A DNA stretch of 64,000 nucleotides. Source: Sandaracinus sp. (lineage in GTDB: Bacteria > Myxococcota_A > Polyangia > Polyangiales > Houyiibacteriaceae). Positions 33,257 to 40,730 of the stretch are shown here, piece by piece. The position numbers were made by a program, and so were the translations under genes. Numbering within the stretch: the stretch's first letter is position 1; each line of letters begins with the position of its first letter. Where the stretch lies: assembly GCA_002699025.1 (NCBI GenBank), contig PABA01000089.1, positions 1 to 64,000 on the forward strand. Reading direction: 5' to 3'. Below the pieces are notes generated by a model that was not told the DNA's origin, did not search any database, and worked only from the letters and a program-made list of their open reading frames with translations.

Positions 33257-33811
33257 ATGGAAGACGTGCCGCGCGCATCGGGGGCGCTCCTGGCGAAGGA
33301 GCGTGCGGTCCTCGAGTCGCTGGTCGGCCGGAGCACGGTCGCGAGCGCGCTCGAGCGAGTGCCGGCGCCCGTGCGCGAGGAGTACGAGGGGATGACGCCG
33401 CTCAGCCGGATCCCCACGGACGTGGTCGAGCAGGTCTACTACGCGATCGCCGAGGAGGCGGGGCGCGACCCGCTCCAGCTCCACCGCGAGGCCGTGCGCA
33501 TCGGCGTCGAGCAGGCGCTCAAGAGCATCTGGCGCGTGCTCCTCCGCTTCACCAGCGACAAGGCCATCGTCCAGCGCACGCCGCTCTTCTTCGCGCGCGG
33601 CCTGAGCCGCGGCGAGCTCACGGCTCAGCTGCTCGGCCCGGGGCGCGCAGAGATCCGCCTCGTCGGCTGGCAGGACGTCTCGGTGATGCAGATCAACGGC
33701 ATCGCCGCCGCCATCGAGGCGGTGCTCCTCTGCGCCGGCCGGCGCGGCGTCCTCGTCGACACGGACCGCACCCTCGACGGCGCCCGCTTCGACGCCTCCT
33801 GGGAGGTCTGA
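33257..33811 (+). CDS. Conserved-looking protein of unknown function, 184 aa
   Basis: 184-residue alpha/beta protein (MEDVPRASGALLAKERAVLESLVGRS...) with no signal peptide. Segments VGVEQALKSIWRVLLRFTSDKAIVQRTPLFFARGLSRGELTAQLLGPGRAEIRLVGWQDVSVMQINGIAAAIEAVL recall myxobacteria-restricted DUF2378-type proteins in layout, but I cannot assign it. It starts 20 bases downstream of dispersed repeat copy A, which could contain its promoter. Confidence 0.6.
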   Translation: MEDVPRASGALLAKERAVLESLVGRSTVASALERVPAPVREEYEGMTPLSRIPTDVVEQVYYAIAEEAGRDPLQLHREAVRIGVEQALKSIWRVLLRFTSDKAIVQRTPLFFARGLSRGELTAQLLGPGRAEIRLVGWQDVSVMQINGIAAAIEAVLLCAGRRGVLVDTDRTLDGARFDASWEV

Positions 33812-33924
33812 GCGCCGGCCCGCTCGCGCTCGAGCTCCACGCTCGCAGACGCTGGCAGCCGCAGACGCCGCCGCGCACTCCCTCCGGAGCGCGCGCCACG
33901 GCTCCTCGTGCTACCCCCGCTCCC

Positions 33925-34539
33925 ATGTGGTGGCGTTGGACCCTCGGCTGCGCCTTCGGCGAGTCCCTCGGGCTCCTCGCCTCCGCGCTCCTCGGCGCCC
34001 TCGTCTCCCGCCTCGCCCCCGAGGACGGCTCCATCCCCTGGCTCCTCGCCACCCTCCTCCCGCTCGTCGGCGCCGTCGAGGGCGCCTTCGTCGGCGCCGG
34101 CCAGGCCTTCGCCCTCGGCGCCCTCGTCGACCGCCGCCGCTGGATCGGCGCCACCGCCGCCGCCTTTGCCCTCGCCTGGCTCGGCGGCGCCCTCTTCTCC
34201 TTCCTCGAGCCGCCGCGCCCCTCCTCGACGGGCCTCCTCCTCCTCGCCGCCGCCATCGCCGGCGCCCTCGTCGGCCTCCTCGCCGCCCTCGCCCAGGCCC
34301 GCCGCGCCGGGCTCCCGCGCCTCCCCTGGGTCGCCGCCAGCGCGACCGGCTGGGGCGCCGGCCTCGTCCTCGCCGCCCTCCTCAGCCAGCGCATCTGGGG
34401 CCCCTTCGGGGCGGCGGTCCTCCTCCAGGAGGCCGTGAAGGGCCTCGCCGTCGGCCTCGTCGTGGGCCTCGTCACGGGCCCGACGCTCCGCCGCCTCCTC
34501 CTCTCGGCGGCCCGTGAAGGCGAAGAGAGTTCCGCATGA
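33925..34539 (+). CDS. Integral membrane protein, unknown function
   Basis: 204-residue protein with five or six hydrophobic Gly/Ala/Leu-rich helices (GESLGLLASALLGALVSRL, LLATLLPLVGAVEGAFVGAGQAFALG, WIGATAAAFALAWLGGALFSF, LLLLAAAIAGALVGLLAALAQA, WGAGLVLAALL). Codon use is extremely GC-biased, like its neighbours. No family recognised. A perfect hairpin spans its stop codon. Confidence 0.65.
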   Translation: MWWRWTLGCAFGESLGLLASALLGALVSRLAPEDGSIPWLLATLLPLVGAVEGAFVGAGQAFALGALVDRRRWIGATAAAFALAWLGGALFSFLEPPRPSSTGLLLLAAAIAGALVGLLAALAQARRAGLPRLPWVAASATGWGAGLVLAALLSQRIWGPFGAAVLLQEAVKGLAVGLVVGLVTGPTLRRLLLSAAREGEESSA

Positions 34540-34551
34540 GAACGGAACTCT
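34526..34551 (+). other. Hairpin spanning a stop codon
   Basis: AGAGTTCCG (34526-34534) and CGGAACTCT (34543-34551) form a perfect 9-bp stem around the loop CATGAGAA, which includes the TGA stop at 34537-34539. There is no T-tract. It could be an mRNA-end hairpin or a protein operator. A 33-codon frame starts inside it (ATG 34536), overlapping the stop by ATGA, but looks weak. Confidence 0.5.
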
Positions 34552-34841
34552 GCGAGCACGGTGAAATCGCCGATGAACGCGCTGTGGGGAAAGGCCTTTC
34601 ACGCCGGCGAGGCGACGCCCCGACCCACCCCCACTGAACCGCGCTCACCTGCGCTTCCGCCGCCCTCGGCGGGGTGACGGGACCCCGGCGGTTCCCCCGA
34701 CCCCCGCGAGGGATCCCCGGCTCCGGCCCGAACGGGCCGCCGCTCCGGGGTCACGGGACACCGCCTCGCGCGCCCCCTTTCAGTTGCTGAATCCCCGTTT
34801 GCTGGCGCCGATCCCGCGTGATAGCTGCCGAGGGTTCGGTG
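34552..34841. other. Intergenic, no gene seen
   Basis: 290 bases before the pgs operon. No tRNA-like fold or convincing frame was found. The AT-richer TTTCAGTTGCTGAATCCCCG near 34789 is a candidate promoter region for the operon, without a clear -35/-10 match. Confidence 0.5.
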
Positions 34842-35930
34842 ATGCGGAAGGCAGCCCCATCCACCGCGCTCTCCGCGGCCCTCGCCCTCGTCGTCTTCGC
34901 GACCGGCTCCTGCGCGAGCGGCCCCTCCGCGGAGCCCGCCCACGCCGGCGAGGCCCTCCCGCTGCCCGAGCTCTCCGCCCGCCGCCTCGGGGAGCTCCGC
35001 GCCCACGCCCCCGAGCTGGCCGAGCGGATCGTGCGCCTCCACCGGCTGGCGCGCGAGTACGCGGCCCGCGGCGAGCACGGCGCGGCGCAGGAGCTCGCGA
35101 CCCTCGCCGAGATGACGCTGGTCTCGGCGGGGCAGATGTCCGCGCGCCTGCTCGAGGCCGAGGCGACGGCCGAGCGCGCCGAGGCCGAGGTCGAAGCCGC
35201 CCGCGCCGCCGAGGCCCCGGCCGCGCCCCCGGCCGCGGCCGAGGAGCCCCCCGCCCGGGCCCGCCGCCCGGCCCGCCCGCGCCGCCGCCCGACGCCGCCC
35301 CCGGAGGAGACCCCGGAGCCGGTCGAGGCGGTCGATCCCTCCGCGGCTCTCAGCGCCCGCCTCGCCGCCCTCGCCGGCGCTCTGAGCGAGCTCGAGGCGG
35401 AGAGCGCCCAGGAGCGCGTCGCCGTGGACGCCGTGGAGACCGCCCTCATCGAGGCCGACCGGGCCCTCGCCGAGGGCCTCGTGGAGCGCGCCGGCCGCTT
35501 CGCCGACGAGGCCGAGCGCCAGCTCGCCGCCCTCACCGGCGCCGACGCCCCCGCGCCCCGCGCCGCCTCCGAGGCCAGCCTCACGGACGACGCCCGCCGC
35601 CGCCTCGGCGCCCGGGCGATCGTGCGCGGCTCCGTCGTCGCCGTCCGCCTCGACGACGTGCTCCGCTTCGACCGCGCCTGGGAGGCCGACGCCGCCTCGC
35701 CCCTCGGCCCGCTCCGCGTGCTCGTCCGCGGCTACCGGCACGTCCCCCTCTTCCTCGTCACCGTCGGCGAGCCGAGCCACGCCGCCTTCCGCGAGGAGCG
35801 CCGCTCCCTCGCCGCCTACCTCGTCGAGCGCTTCCAGATCCCCGGCGAGCGCCTCCGCTGGGCGCCCGACGCCGGCGCGCCCCTCGGCGCCGGCACCTAC
35901 CTCGTGCTGCGGGCCGCCGAGGGCGGATGA
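34842..35930 (+). CDS. OmpA-like lipoprotein preceding pgsB
   Basis: 362-residue lipoprotein: signal MRKAAPSTALSAALALVVFATGSC, then a helical Ala/Glu-rich region (residues about 60-125) with DUF4398-like repeats, a Pro/Arg/Ala linker, a second helical stretch, and a degenerate OmpA-like C-terminal domain (YLVERFQIPGERLRWAP...). Its stop overlaps the pgsB start (ATGA), so it is the first gene of the pgs operon and is a candidate outer-membrane component. ATG 34842 is preferred over the in-frame start at 34818 because it gives a clean signal peptide. Confidence 0.75.
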   Translation: MRKAAPSTALSAALALVVFATGSCASGPSAEPAHAGEALPLPELSARRLGELRAHAPELAERIVRLHRLAREYAARGEHGAAQELATLAEMTLVSAGQMSARLLEAEATAERAEAEVEAARAAEAPAAPPAAAEEPPARARRPARPRRRPTPPPEETPEPVEAVDPSAALSARLAALAGALSELEAESAQERVAVDAVETALIEADRALAEGLVERAGRFADEAERQLAALTGADAPAPRAASEASLTDDARRRLGARAIVRGSVVAVRLDDVLRFDRAWEADAASPLGPLRVLVRGYRHVPLFLVTVGEPSHAAFREERRSLAAYLVERFQIPGERLRWAPDAGAPLGAGTYLVLRAAEGG

Positions 35931-37183
35931 GCTACGCCGCCGAGCTCCTCACCGGCCTGGTCCTCTTCGTCGTCGCCTGGCTCGGGCACGAGGTCGTTCG
36001 CCATCGCCGCGCCCTCCGCCGCATCCCGGTGCGCGTCCACGTCAACGGCACCCGCGGCAAGAGCAGCGTCACGCGCCTCATCGCCGCGGGCCTCCGCGCC
36101 GGCGACAAGCGCGTCGTCGCCAAGACCACCGGCACGCTCGCCCGCGTGATCCTCCCCGGGGAGCGCGAGCTCGCCGTCTTCCGCCCCCTCGGCGCCAACG
36201 TGCGCGAGCAGATCCGCATCGTGCGCTTCGCCGCCGAGCAGAAGGCCGAGGTGCTCGTCGTCGAGTGCATGGCGCTCCAGCCGATCCTCCAGTGGCTCAG
36301 CGAGCGCATGTTCGTCCGCGCCACCCACGGCGTGATCACCAACGCGCGCCCCGACCACCTCGACGTGATGGGCCCGGGCGGGGACGACGTCGCCAAGGCC
36401 CTCTGCGGGATGATGCCCGTCGAGGCCGCCTGCTTCACGGCCGAGCGCGAGCGCCTGGCGATCCTCGAGATGGCCGCGAAGGATCGCGGCTCGCGCCTCG
36501 CGGCCATCGGCGAGGACGAGGTCGAGGCCATCCGGGACGCCGACATGGAGGGCTTCGTCCACTTCGAGCACCGCGAGAACGTCGCCCTCGCCCTCGCCGT
36601 CTGCGAGGACCTCGGCGTCCCGCGCGAGGTCGCGCTCCGCGGCATGTGGGAGGGCACGCCGGACCCGGGCGCGCTCGTCTTCCACCACCTCGACTTCTTC
36701 GGCCGCGAGCTCGTCTTCGTGAACGCCTTCGCCGCCAACGACCCCATCTCGAGCCAGCAGATCTGGGAGATGTGCGTCGAGCGCTTCCCCGAGCATCGGA
36801 GCGTCGCCGTCTTCAACTGCCGCGTCGACCGCGCCGACCGCTCGCGCCAGCTCGGCCAGGCTCTCCCCGCCTGGGCGCCGCCGGACCACGTCGTCGCCGT
36901 CGGCACGGGCACGCTCTTCTTCGGGCGCGCCGCCGCCGCCGCCGGCTGGGACGTGAGCCGCGTCGTGAACATCGAGGATCGCGACGCCCGCGAGGTCTTC
37001 GAGCGCCTCATCGAGCTCGCCGGCGAGCGCACGCTGATCGTCGGCCTCGGCAACATCGGCGGCCTCGGCCTCGATCTCGTGCGCCTCTTCCGCAACCGCG
37101 CCCGGCGCCGCCCGGCGCTCGCCCCCCTCCCCGACCGCGCCGCCCCGAGCGCGCCGACCCCCGCGCCCGCCGAGGATCTATGA
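35927..37183 (+). CDS. pgsB: Poly-gamma-glutamate synthase-like ligase PgsB/CapB
   Basis: 418-residue Mur-ligase-like ATP-dependent amide ligase. N-terminal transmembrane helix, then HVNGTRGKSSVTRLIAAGL with the ATP-binding GTRGKSS, VVECMALQPILQ, NARPDHLDVMG and VFNCRVDRADRS. It is the catalytic subunit that links glutamate (or similar) units in Bacillus-type gamma-PGA synthesis. It overlaps the previous and next genes by 4 bases each, so stoichiometric translation is likely. Confidence 0.93.
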   Translation: MSYAAELLTGLVLFVVAWLGHEVVRHRRALRRIPVRVHVNGTRGKSSVTRLIAAGLRAGDKRVVAKTTGTLARVILPGERELAVFRPLGANVREQIRIVRFAAEQKAEVLVVECMALQPILQWLSERMFVRATHGVITNARPDHLDVMGPGGDDVAKALCGMMPVEAACFTAERERLAILEMAAKDRGSRLAAIGEDEVEAIRDADMEGFVHFEHRENVALALAVCEDLGVPREVALRGMWEGTPDPGALVFHHLDFFGRELVFVNAFAANDPISSQQIWEMCVERFPEHRSVAVFNCRVDRADRSRQLGQALPAWAPPDHVVAVGTGTLFFGRAAAAAGWDVSRVVNIEDRDAREVFERLIELAGERTLIVGLGNIGGLGLDLVRLFRNRARRRPALAPLPDRAAPSAPTPAPAEDL

Positions 37184-37659
37184 GCCCGCCGGATCTCCTG
37201 GTCGTCTCCATCGCCATCGGCATCGTCGTCAGCTTCCTCTTCTCGGAGGTCTACGGCCTCGCCGCCGGCGGCGTCGTCGTGCCCGGCTACGTCGCCCTCT
37301 ACCTGAACCAGCCCTGGGCGCTCGCCCTCACCCTCGGCGTGGCCCTCGCGACCTTCGCCTTCACGAAGATCGTCTCGAGCTTCGTCATCATCTACGGGCG
37401 ACGGCGCACCTCGCTGACCATCCTCGTCGGCTTCGCCCTCGGCGCCTGGCTCGCCCGCGTCGACTTCCTGCCCGGGCTCTTCGACGCCGACGAGGGCGAC
37501 GTCACCGTCATCGGCTACATCATCCCCGGCCTCATCGCGATCTGGTTCGACCGCCAAGGCATCGCCCCGACCACCGCGTCGCTCGCCATCGCCGCCGCCG
37601 TCGTGCGCCTCGTCCTGCTCCTGGTGGTCGGCCCCCTCGCGCTCCAGGGGGCGCCATGA
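37180..37659 (+). CDS. pgsC: Poly-gamma-glutamate synthesis membrane protein PgsC/CapC
   Basis: 159-residue membrane protein with four or five helices: LLVVSIAIGIVVSFLFSEVYGLAAGGVVVPGYVALYLNQPW and the conserved EGDVTVIGYIIPGLIAIWFDRQG block of the CapC/PgsC family. It forms the membrane complex with PgsB. The start ATG overlaps the pgsB stop and its stop overlaps the next gene, both by ATGA. Confidence 0.93.
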   Translation: MSPPDLLVVSIAIGIVVSFLFSEVYGLAAGGVVVPGYVALYLNQPWALALTLGVALATFAFTKIVSSFVIIYGRRRTSLTILVGFALGAWLARVDFLPGLFDADEGDVTVIGYIIPGLIAIWFDRQGIAPTTASLAIAAAVVRLVLLLVVGPLALQGAP

Positions 37660-38795
37660 AGTCCCTCTACTGGCGCTCGAACACGGTCTCCACGCCGCAG
37701 CTCGTGGCCGTCGCCGCGCTCGCCATCGCCGGCCTGGTCGGCGTCGAGTCGAACCCGGTGGAGGAGCGCGACCCGCTCTTCGAGACCAAGCTCGAGGCCG
37801 CCCAGCTCGCCGAGCAGGCCTTCCGCGCCGTCTACCTCGAGCGCATCCGCCTGCGGATCCCCCTCGAGCCCGAGCTCGACCCGGCCGGGAGCGGGCTCAT
37901 CGGCCTGCCGCACTCGCCCATCGTCTCGAACGAGGGACACCTCACGTCCAAGCAGACGACGGCGAACCCGAACTTCGCGGCGGTCTTCGTGGAGATGCTC
38001 GCCGAAGCGGGCGTCGAGGAGGGAGACCTGGTCGCGCTGAACCTGACCGGCTCCTTCCCGGCGATGAACGTCGCCATGTACGCGGCCCTCGAGACGATCG
38101 GCGCCGAGCCCATCGTGATCAGCAGCGTGGCCGCCTCCGAGTATGGCGCGACGCACCCGGAGCTGACCTGGCTCGACATGGAGCGCGTGCTCTTCGAGCA
38201 GGACCTGGTGAGCTTCCAGAGCGTGGCCGCGTCCATGGGCGGCGTGCTCGACGTGGCGCGCAACCACAGCGAGGAGGGGCGGCGGCTCATCATGGAGGCG
38301 ATCGAGCGGAACGAGAAGCCGCTGCTCTCGCCGGGCGACTACGAGCAGGCCGTGCAGATGCGCCTCGACCTCTACGACGAGGTGCGCGGCGACCGGCCCA
38401 TCGCCGTCTTCGTGAACATCGGCGGCGGCACGGCCTCCGTGGGCACCTCGGACGACAAGCGCGACTTCCGCCCGGGGCTGAACACGCGCCTGCCCCGGGG
38501 CCTCGACCGCTCGTCCGTGATGCGCTCCTTCCTGCAGCGCGACGTGCCCGTGATCCACGTGAGCAAGATCCGCAGCATCGCGCGACGCTACGGGCTGCCG
38601 GACGCGCCGGTGGAGACGCCCGAGCCGGGCGAGGGGGGCGTCTTCCGCCACTCGGTGATCCGCACCTGGACCATCCTGGTGGTGCTCGTGCTGATCCTGC
38701 TCGCCATGTGGGGCGCGACCCGCTTCGACCTGGCCACGGTCTTCGGGCGGGGCGGCGGCAAGGCGGACAAGCCCAGCCCCGAGCAGATGGTCTGA
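37656..38795 (+). CDS. pgsW: Poly-gamma-glutamate system protein PgsW
   Basis: 379-residue protein with an N-terminal signal or anchor (VAVAALAIAGLVGVES) and a C-terminal helix (TWTILVVLVLILLAMWGATRFDL). It matches the poly-gamma-glutamate system family (PgsW) with LTSKQTTANPNFAAVFVEML, VALNLTGSFPAMNVAMYAALET and VFVNIGGGTASVG. Known members sit next to pgsBC in Gram-negatives. Overlaps pgsC by ATGA. A PgsA/CapA-type protein is not present in this operon. Confidence 0.9.
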   Translation: MKSLYWRSNTVSTPQLVAVAALAIAGLVGVESNPVEERDPLFETKLEAAQLAEQAFRAVYLERIRLRIPLEPELDPAGSGLIGLPHSPIVSNEGHLTSKQTTANPNFAAVFVEMLAEAGVEEGDLVALNLTGSFPAMNVAMYAALETIGAEPIVISSVAASEYGATHPELTWLDMERVLFEQDLVSFQSVAASMGGVLDVARNHSEEGRRLIMEAIERNEKPLLSPGDYEQAVQMRLDLYDEVRGDRPIAVFVNIGGGTASVGTSDDKRDFRPGLNTRLPRGLDRSSVMRSFLQRDVPVIHVSKIRSIARRYGLPDAPVETPEPGEGGVFRHSVIRTWTILVVLVLILLAMWGATRFDLATVFGRGGGKADKPSPEQMV

Positions 38796-38832
38796 CGCCG
38801 GACCGGCGGCGAGCGCTCCGGTCCTCGGTCGC

Positions 38833-38972
38833 TCCTCACCGGCCGGTCCTCACCGGCCGGTCCTCACCGGCCGGTCCTCACCGCCCGGTCCTCACTGCCC
38901 GGCCCTCACTGCCCGGTCCTCGCCGGCCAGTCCTCGCCGGTGGGTCTCGACCGGCCGCTCTCGACCGGCCGC
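38833..38972. repeat. 14-bp tandem repeat array
   Basis: Eight or so copies of TCCTCACCGGCCGG with drift to TCCTCACTGCCCGG and TCCTCGCCGGCCAG, then two CTCGACCGGCCGCT units. Lies just downstream of pgsW, between convergent genes (the SnoaL-like gene is on the minus strand). Can form many small hairpins via CCGGCCGG. Confidence 0.85.
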
Positions 38973-39117
38973 TCCGCGCACGGCCCTCGACGTCGGCCGC
39001 GCGCGGGAAGAACCGCGCCGCCCCGCCGGTCCATGGGCACGCGCTCGCCTCGAGGTACGAGCCGGCGTGGACCCACGGCGACGGGGAGGTCGGGCTCGGC
39101 GGACCCGAGCGCGGCGC

Positions 39118-39486
39118 TCACATCCCGTAGAAGAACTCCTCCTTCGCGACCTTGCCCTCCTTCACCGTGAAGACGCCCACCTCTTCCATCTTCATGCGCT
39201 TCTTCTCGGGCTTGAAGGTGACGTCGTAGCGGAAGACCACGGCGAAGCGGTCGTCCCCGTGCGGGAAGGGTCCGTCCACGCTCGCCTCGTGCACCTCGTG
39301 GTTCTCCATCCACCAGGTGTTCTTCCCCTTCACCGCCTCCTTGCCCTTCGTCGTCCGCTCGCCCCCCGGCGGGTCCATGGCCTCCACGCTGACGACGTCG
39401 TCCGCGTAGAGCGTCTCGACGGACTCCATGTTCTGACCCTTCCTGCAGAAGGCCACGAGCTTCTCTCCGATTTCCTGTGCCGACAT
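39118..39486 (-). CDS. SnoaL-like / NTF2-fold small protein
   Basis: 122-residue protein MSAQEIGEKLVAFCRKGQNMESVETLYADDVVSVEAMDPPG..., with the cone-shaped SnoaL/NTF2 fold pattern: N-terminal helix, ESVETLYADDVVSVEA, later AVVFRYDVTFKPEKKRMKMEEVGVFTVKEGKVAKEEFFY. Such small domains act as hydrolase/cyclase or binding modules. ATG 39486 fits the family start; upstream in-frame residues to 39549 look spurious. No partner visible. Confidence 0.75.
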   Translation of the reverse strand: MSAQEIGEKLVAFCRKGQNMESVETLYADDVVSVEAMDPPGGERTTKGKEAVKGKNTWWMENHEVHEASVDGPFPHGDDRFAVVFRYDVTFKPEKKRMKMEEVGVFTVKEGKVAKEEFFYGM

Positions 39487-39832
39487 GCCTGCCTCGTCTT
39501 TCCGCCCGCGCGCCTCGCGCCGGACGAGAGGGACCCTACGCCGCCCCACTGACAGCCCCCGTCAGGTTTCGTCACACACGCCGCGGCGTAGGGGAGCGCC
39601 CTGGCCGCCTAAGCGGCGAAGTCACCCTTCTGCGAAGGGGAGCGCTCCCACCTCCGCCCCGTAGCCCGGCCCCACGGAGCCGCGTGCGTGTACCCACGAA
39701 GAACCGACCCGTGTGACGCCGCCGAAGGCGGCGCCGAGCGGCCCACGGCCGCGCTGGTAAGCCAAAGATAGCGAGCGCCAGCGAGCGGAAGCCGCCTTGC
39801 AACTCGGCGGGGCTCCCCCCAGGTAGGGGCGC
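39487..39832. other. Divergent intergenic region with short hairpins
   Basis: About 345 bases between a minus-strand SnoaL gene and a plus-strand hydrolase. It contains three small hairpins: GCCGCctaaGCGGC near 39605, CCCTTCtgcGAAGGG near 39625 and GCCGCCgaaGGCGGC near 39720. No gene recognised. This is the only place for both promoters. Confidence 0.5.
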
Positions 39833-40624
39833 ATGACCGCCCTCGCCCACGACGTGCTCCACGCGAAGGACGCCTCCCCCGACAAGGCGATGCTCTTCCT
39901 GCACGGCATCCTCGGGCGCGGCTCCAACTGGCGCTCCATGGCGCGGCGCTTCGTCCGCGCGCGCCCGGACTGGGCGGCGGTGCTCGTCGACCTCCGGCTC
40001 CACGGCGACTCGCTGGACGCGGCCCCGCCCCATACGGTCACGGCCTGCGCCGCCGACCTCCGCGAGCTCCCCCTCGACCTCCCCCTCGCCGGCGCCCTCG
40101 GCCACAGCTTCGGCGGCAAGGTCGCCCTCGCCCTCGCCCAGCAGGCCTCGCTCCACGAGCTCTGGCTCATCGACTCCATGCCCGGCGCGCGCCCCGACCG
40201 GCACGGCTCCGAAGCCATCGCGAAGGTGCTCGCCGCCCTCCGCGCCGTGCCCGCCCGGCACGCCGATCGGGACGCCTTCGTCGCCGCGCTGAGAGCCGAG
40301 GGCGTCGCCGAGCCGCTGGGGCGCTGGCTGGCCATGAGCCTGAAGCGCGAGGACGACGGCCAGATGCGCTACCCGGTCGACCTGGACGCCATCGACGGGC
40401 TCCTGGACGACTACTTCGCCCTCGACCTCTGGGGCGCGCTCCCGGGCGCGAACCGGGCGCACGTCGTCATCGGCGAGAAGAGCGAGGTCTTCGCGGGCCC
40501 CGATCGGGAGCGCGTGCGCGCCCTGGCCGCCGAGGATCCGCGCCTCGAGGTGCACCTCGTCGAGGGCGCCGGCCACTGGGTCCACGTCGAGAAGCCCAGC
40601 GCCCTCGCGGCGCTCTTCGGGTGA
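39833..40624 (+). CDS. Alpha/beta hydrolase
   Basis: 263-residue alpha/beta hydrolase. LFLHGILGRGSNWRSMARRF is the strand-3/oxyanion region, GHSFGGKVALALA carries the nucleophile Ser, and GAGHWVHVEKPSAL supplies the catalytic His. There is no signal peptide, so it is cytosolic. The lid is moderately sized. Substrate is unknown; the fold is shared with esterases, epoxide hydrolases and others. Confidence 0.87.
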   Translation: MTALAHDVLHAKDASPDKAMLFLHGILGRGSNWRSMARRFVRARPDWAAVLVDLRLHGDSLDAAPPHTVTACAADLRELPLDLPLAGALGHSFGGKVALALAQQASLHELWLIDSMPGARPDRHGSEAIAKVLAALRAVPARHADRDAFVAALRAEGVAEPLGRWLAMSLKREDDGQMRYPVDLDAIDGLLDDYFALDLWGALPGANRAHVVIGEKSEVFAGPDRERVRALAAEDPRLEVHLVEGAGHWVHVEKPSALAALFG

Positions 40625-40730
40625 CGCTCCGTAACCGTGCGGGCGCCCCAGCGGGATGACATAGTGCCGGCCCGGGCGCGCCGCCGAGCGGCCACGCGCC
40701 TCCTCGCCTTTCCTTTCGTCTCCGTCCCCG

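Noticed and set aside
34536-34637. 33-codon frame starting inside the hairpin after the membrane-protein gene
   Set aside because: No signal, helix or homology, an unusual Arg/His tail and no SD; the ATGA overlap alone is not enough.
34552-34841. tRNA or riboswitch in the GC-rich gap before the pgs operon
   Set aside because: Inspected for cloverleaf and known riboswitch motifs; only random GC hairpins were found.
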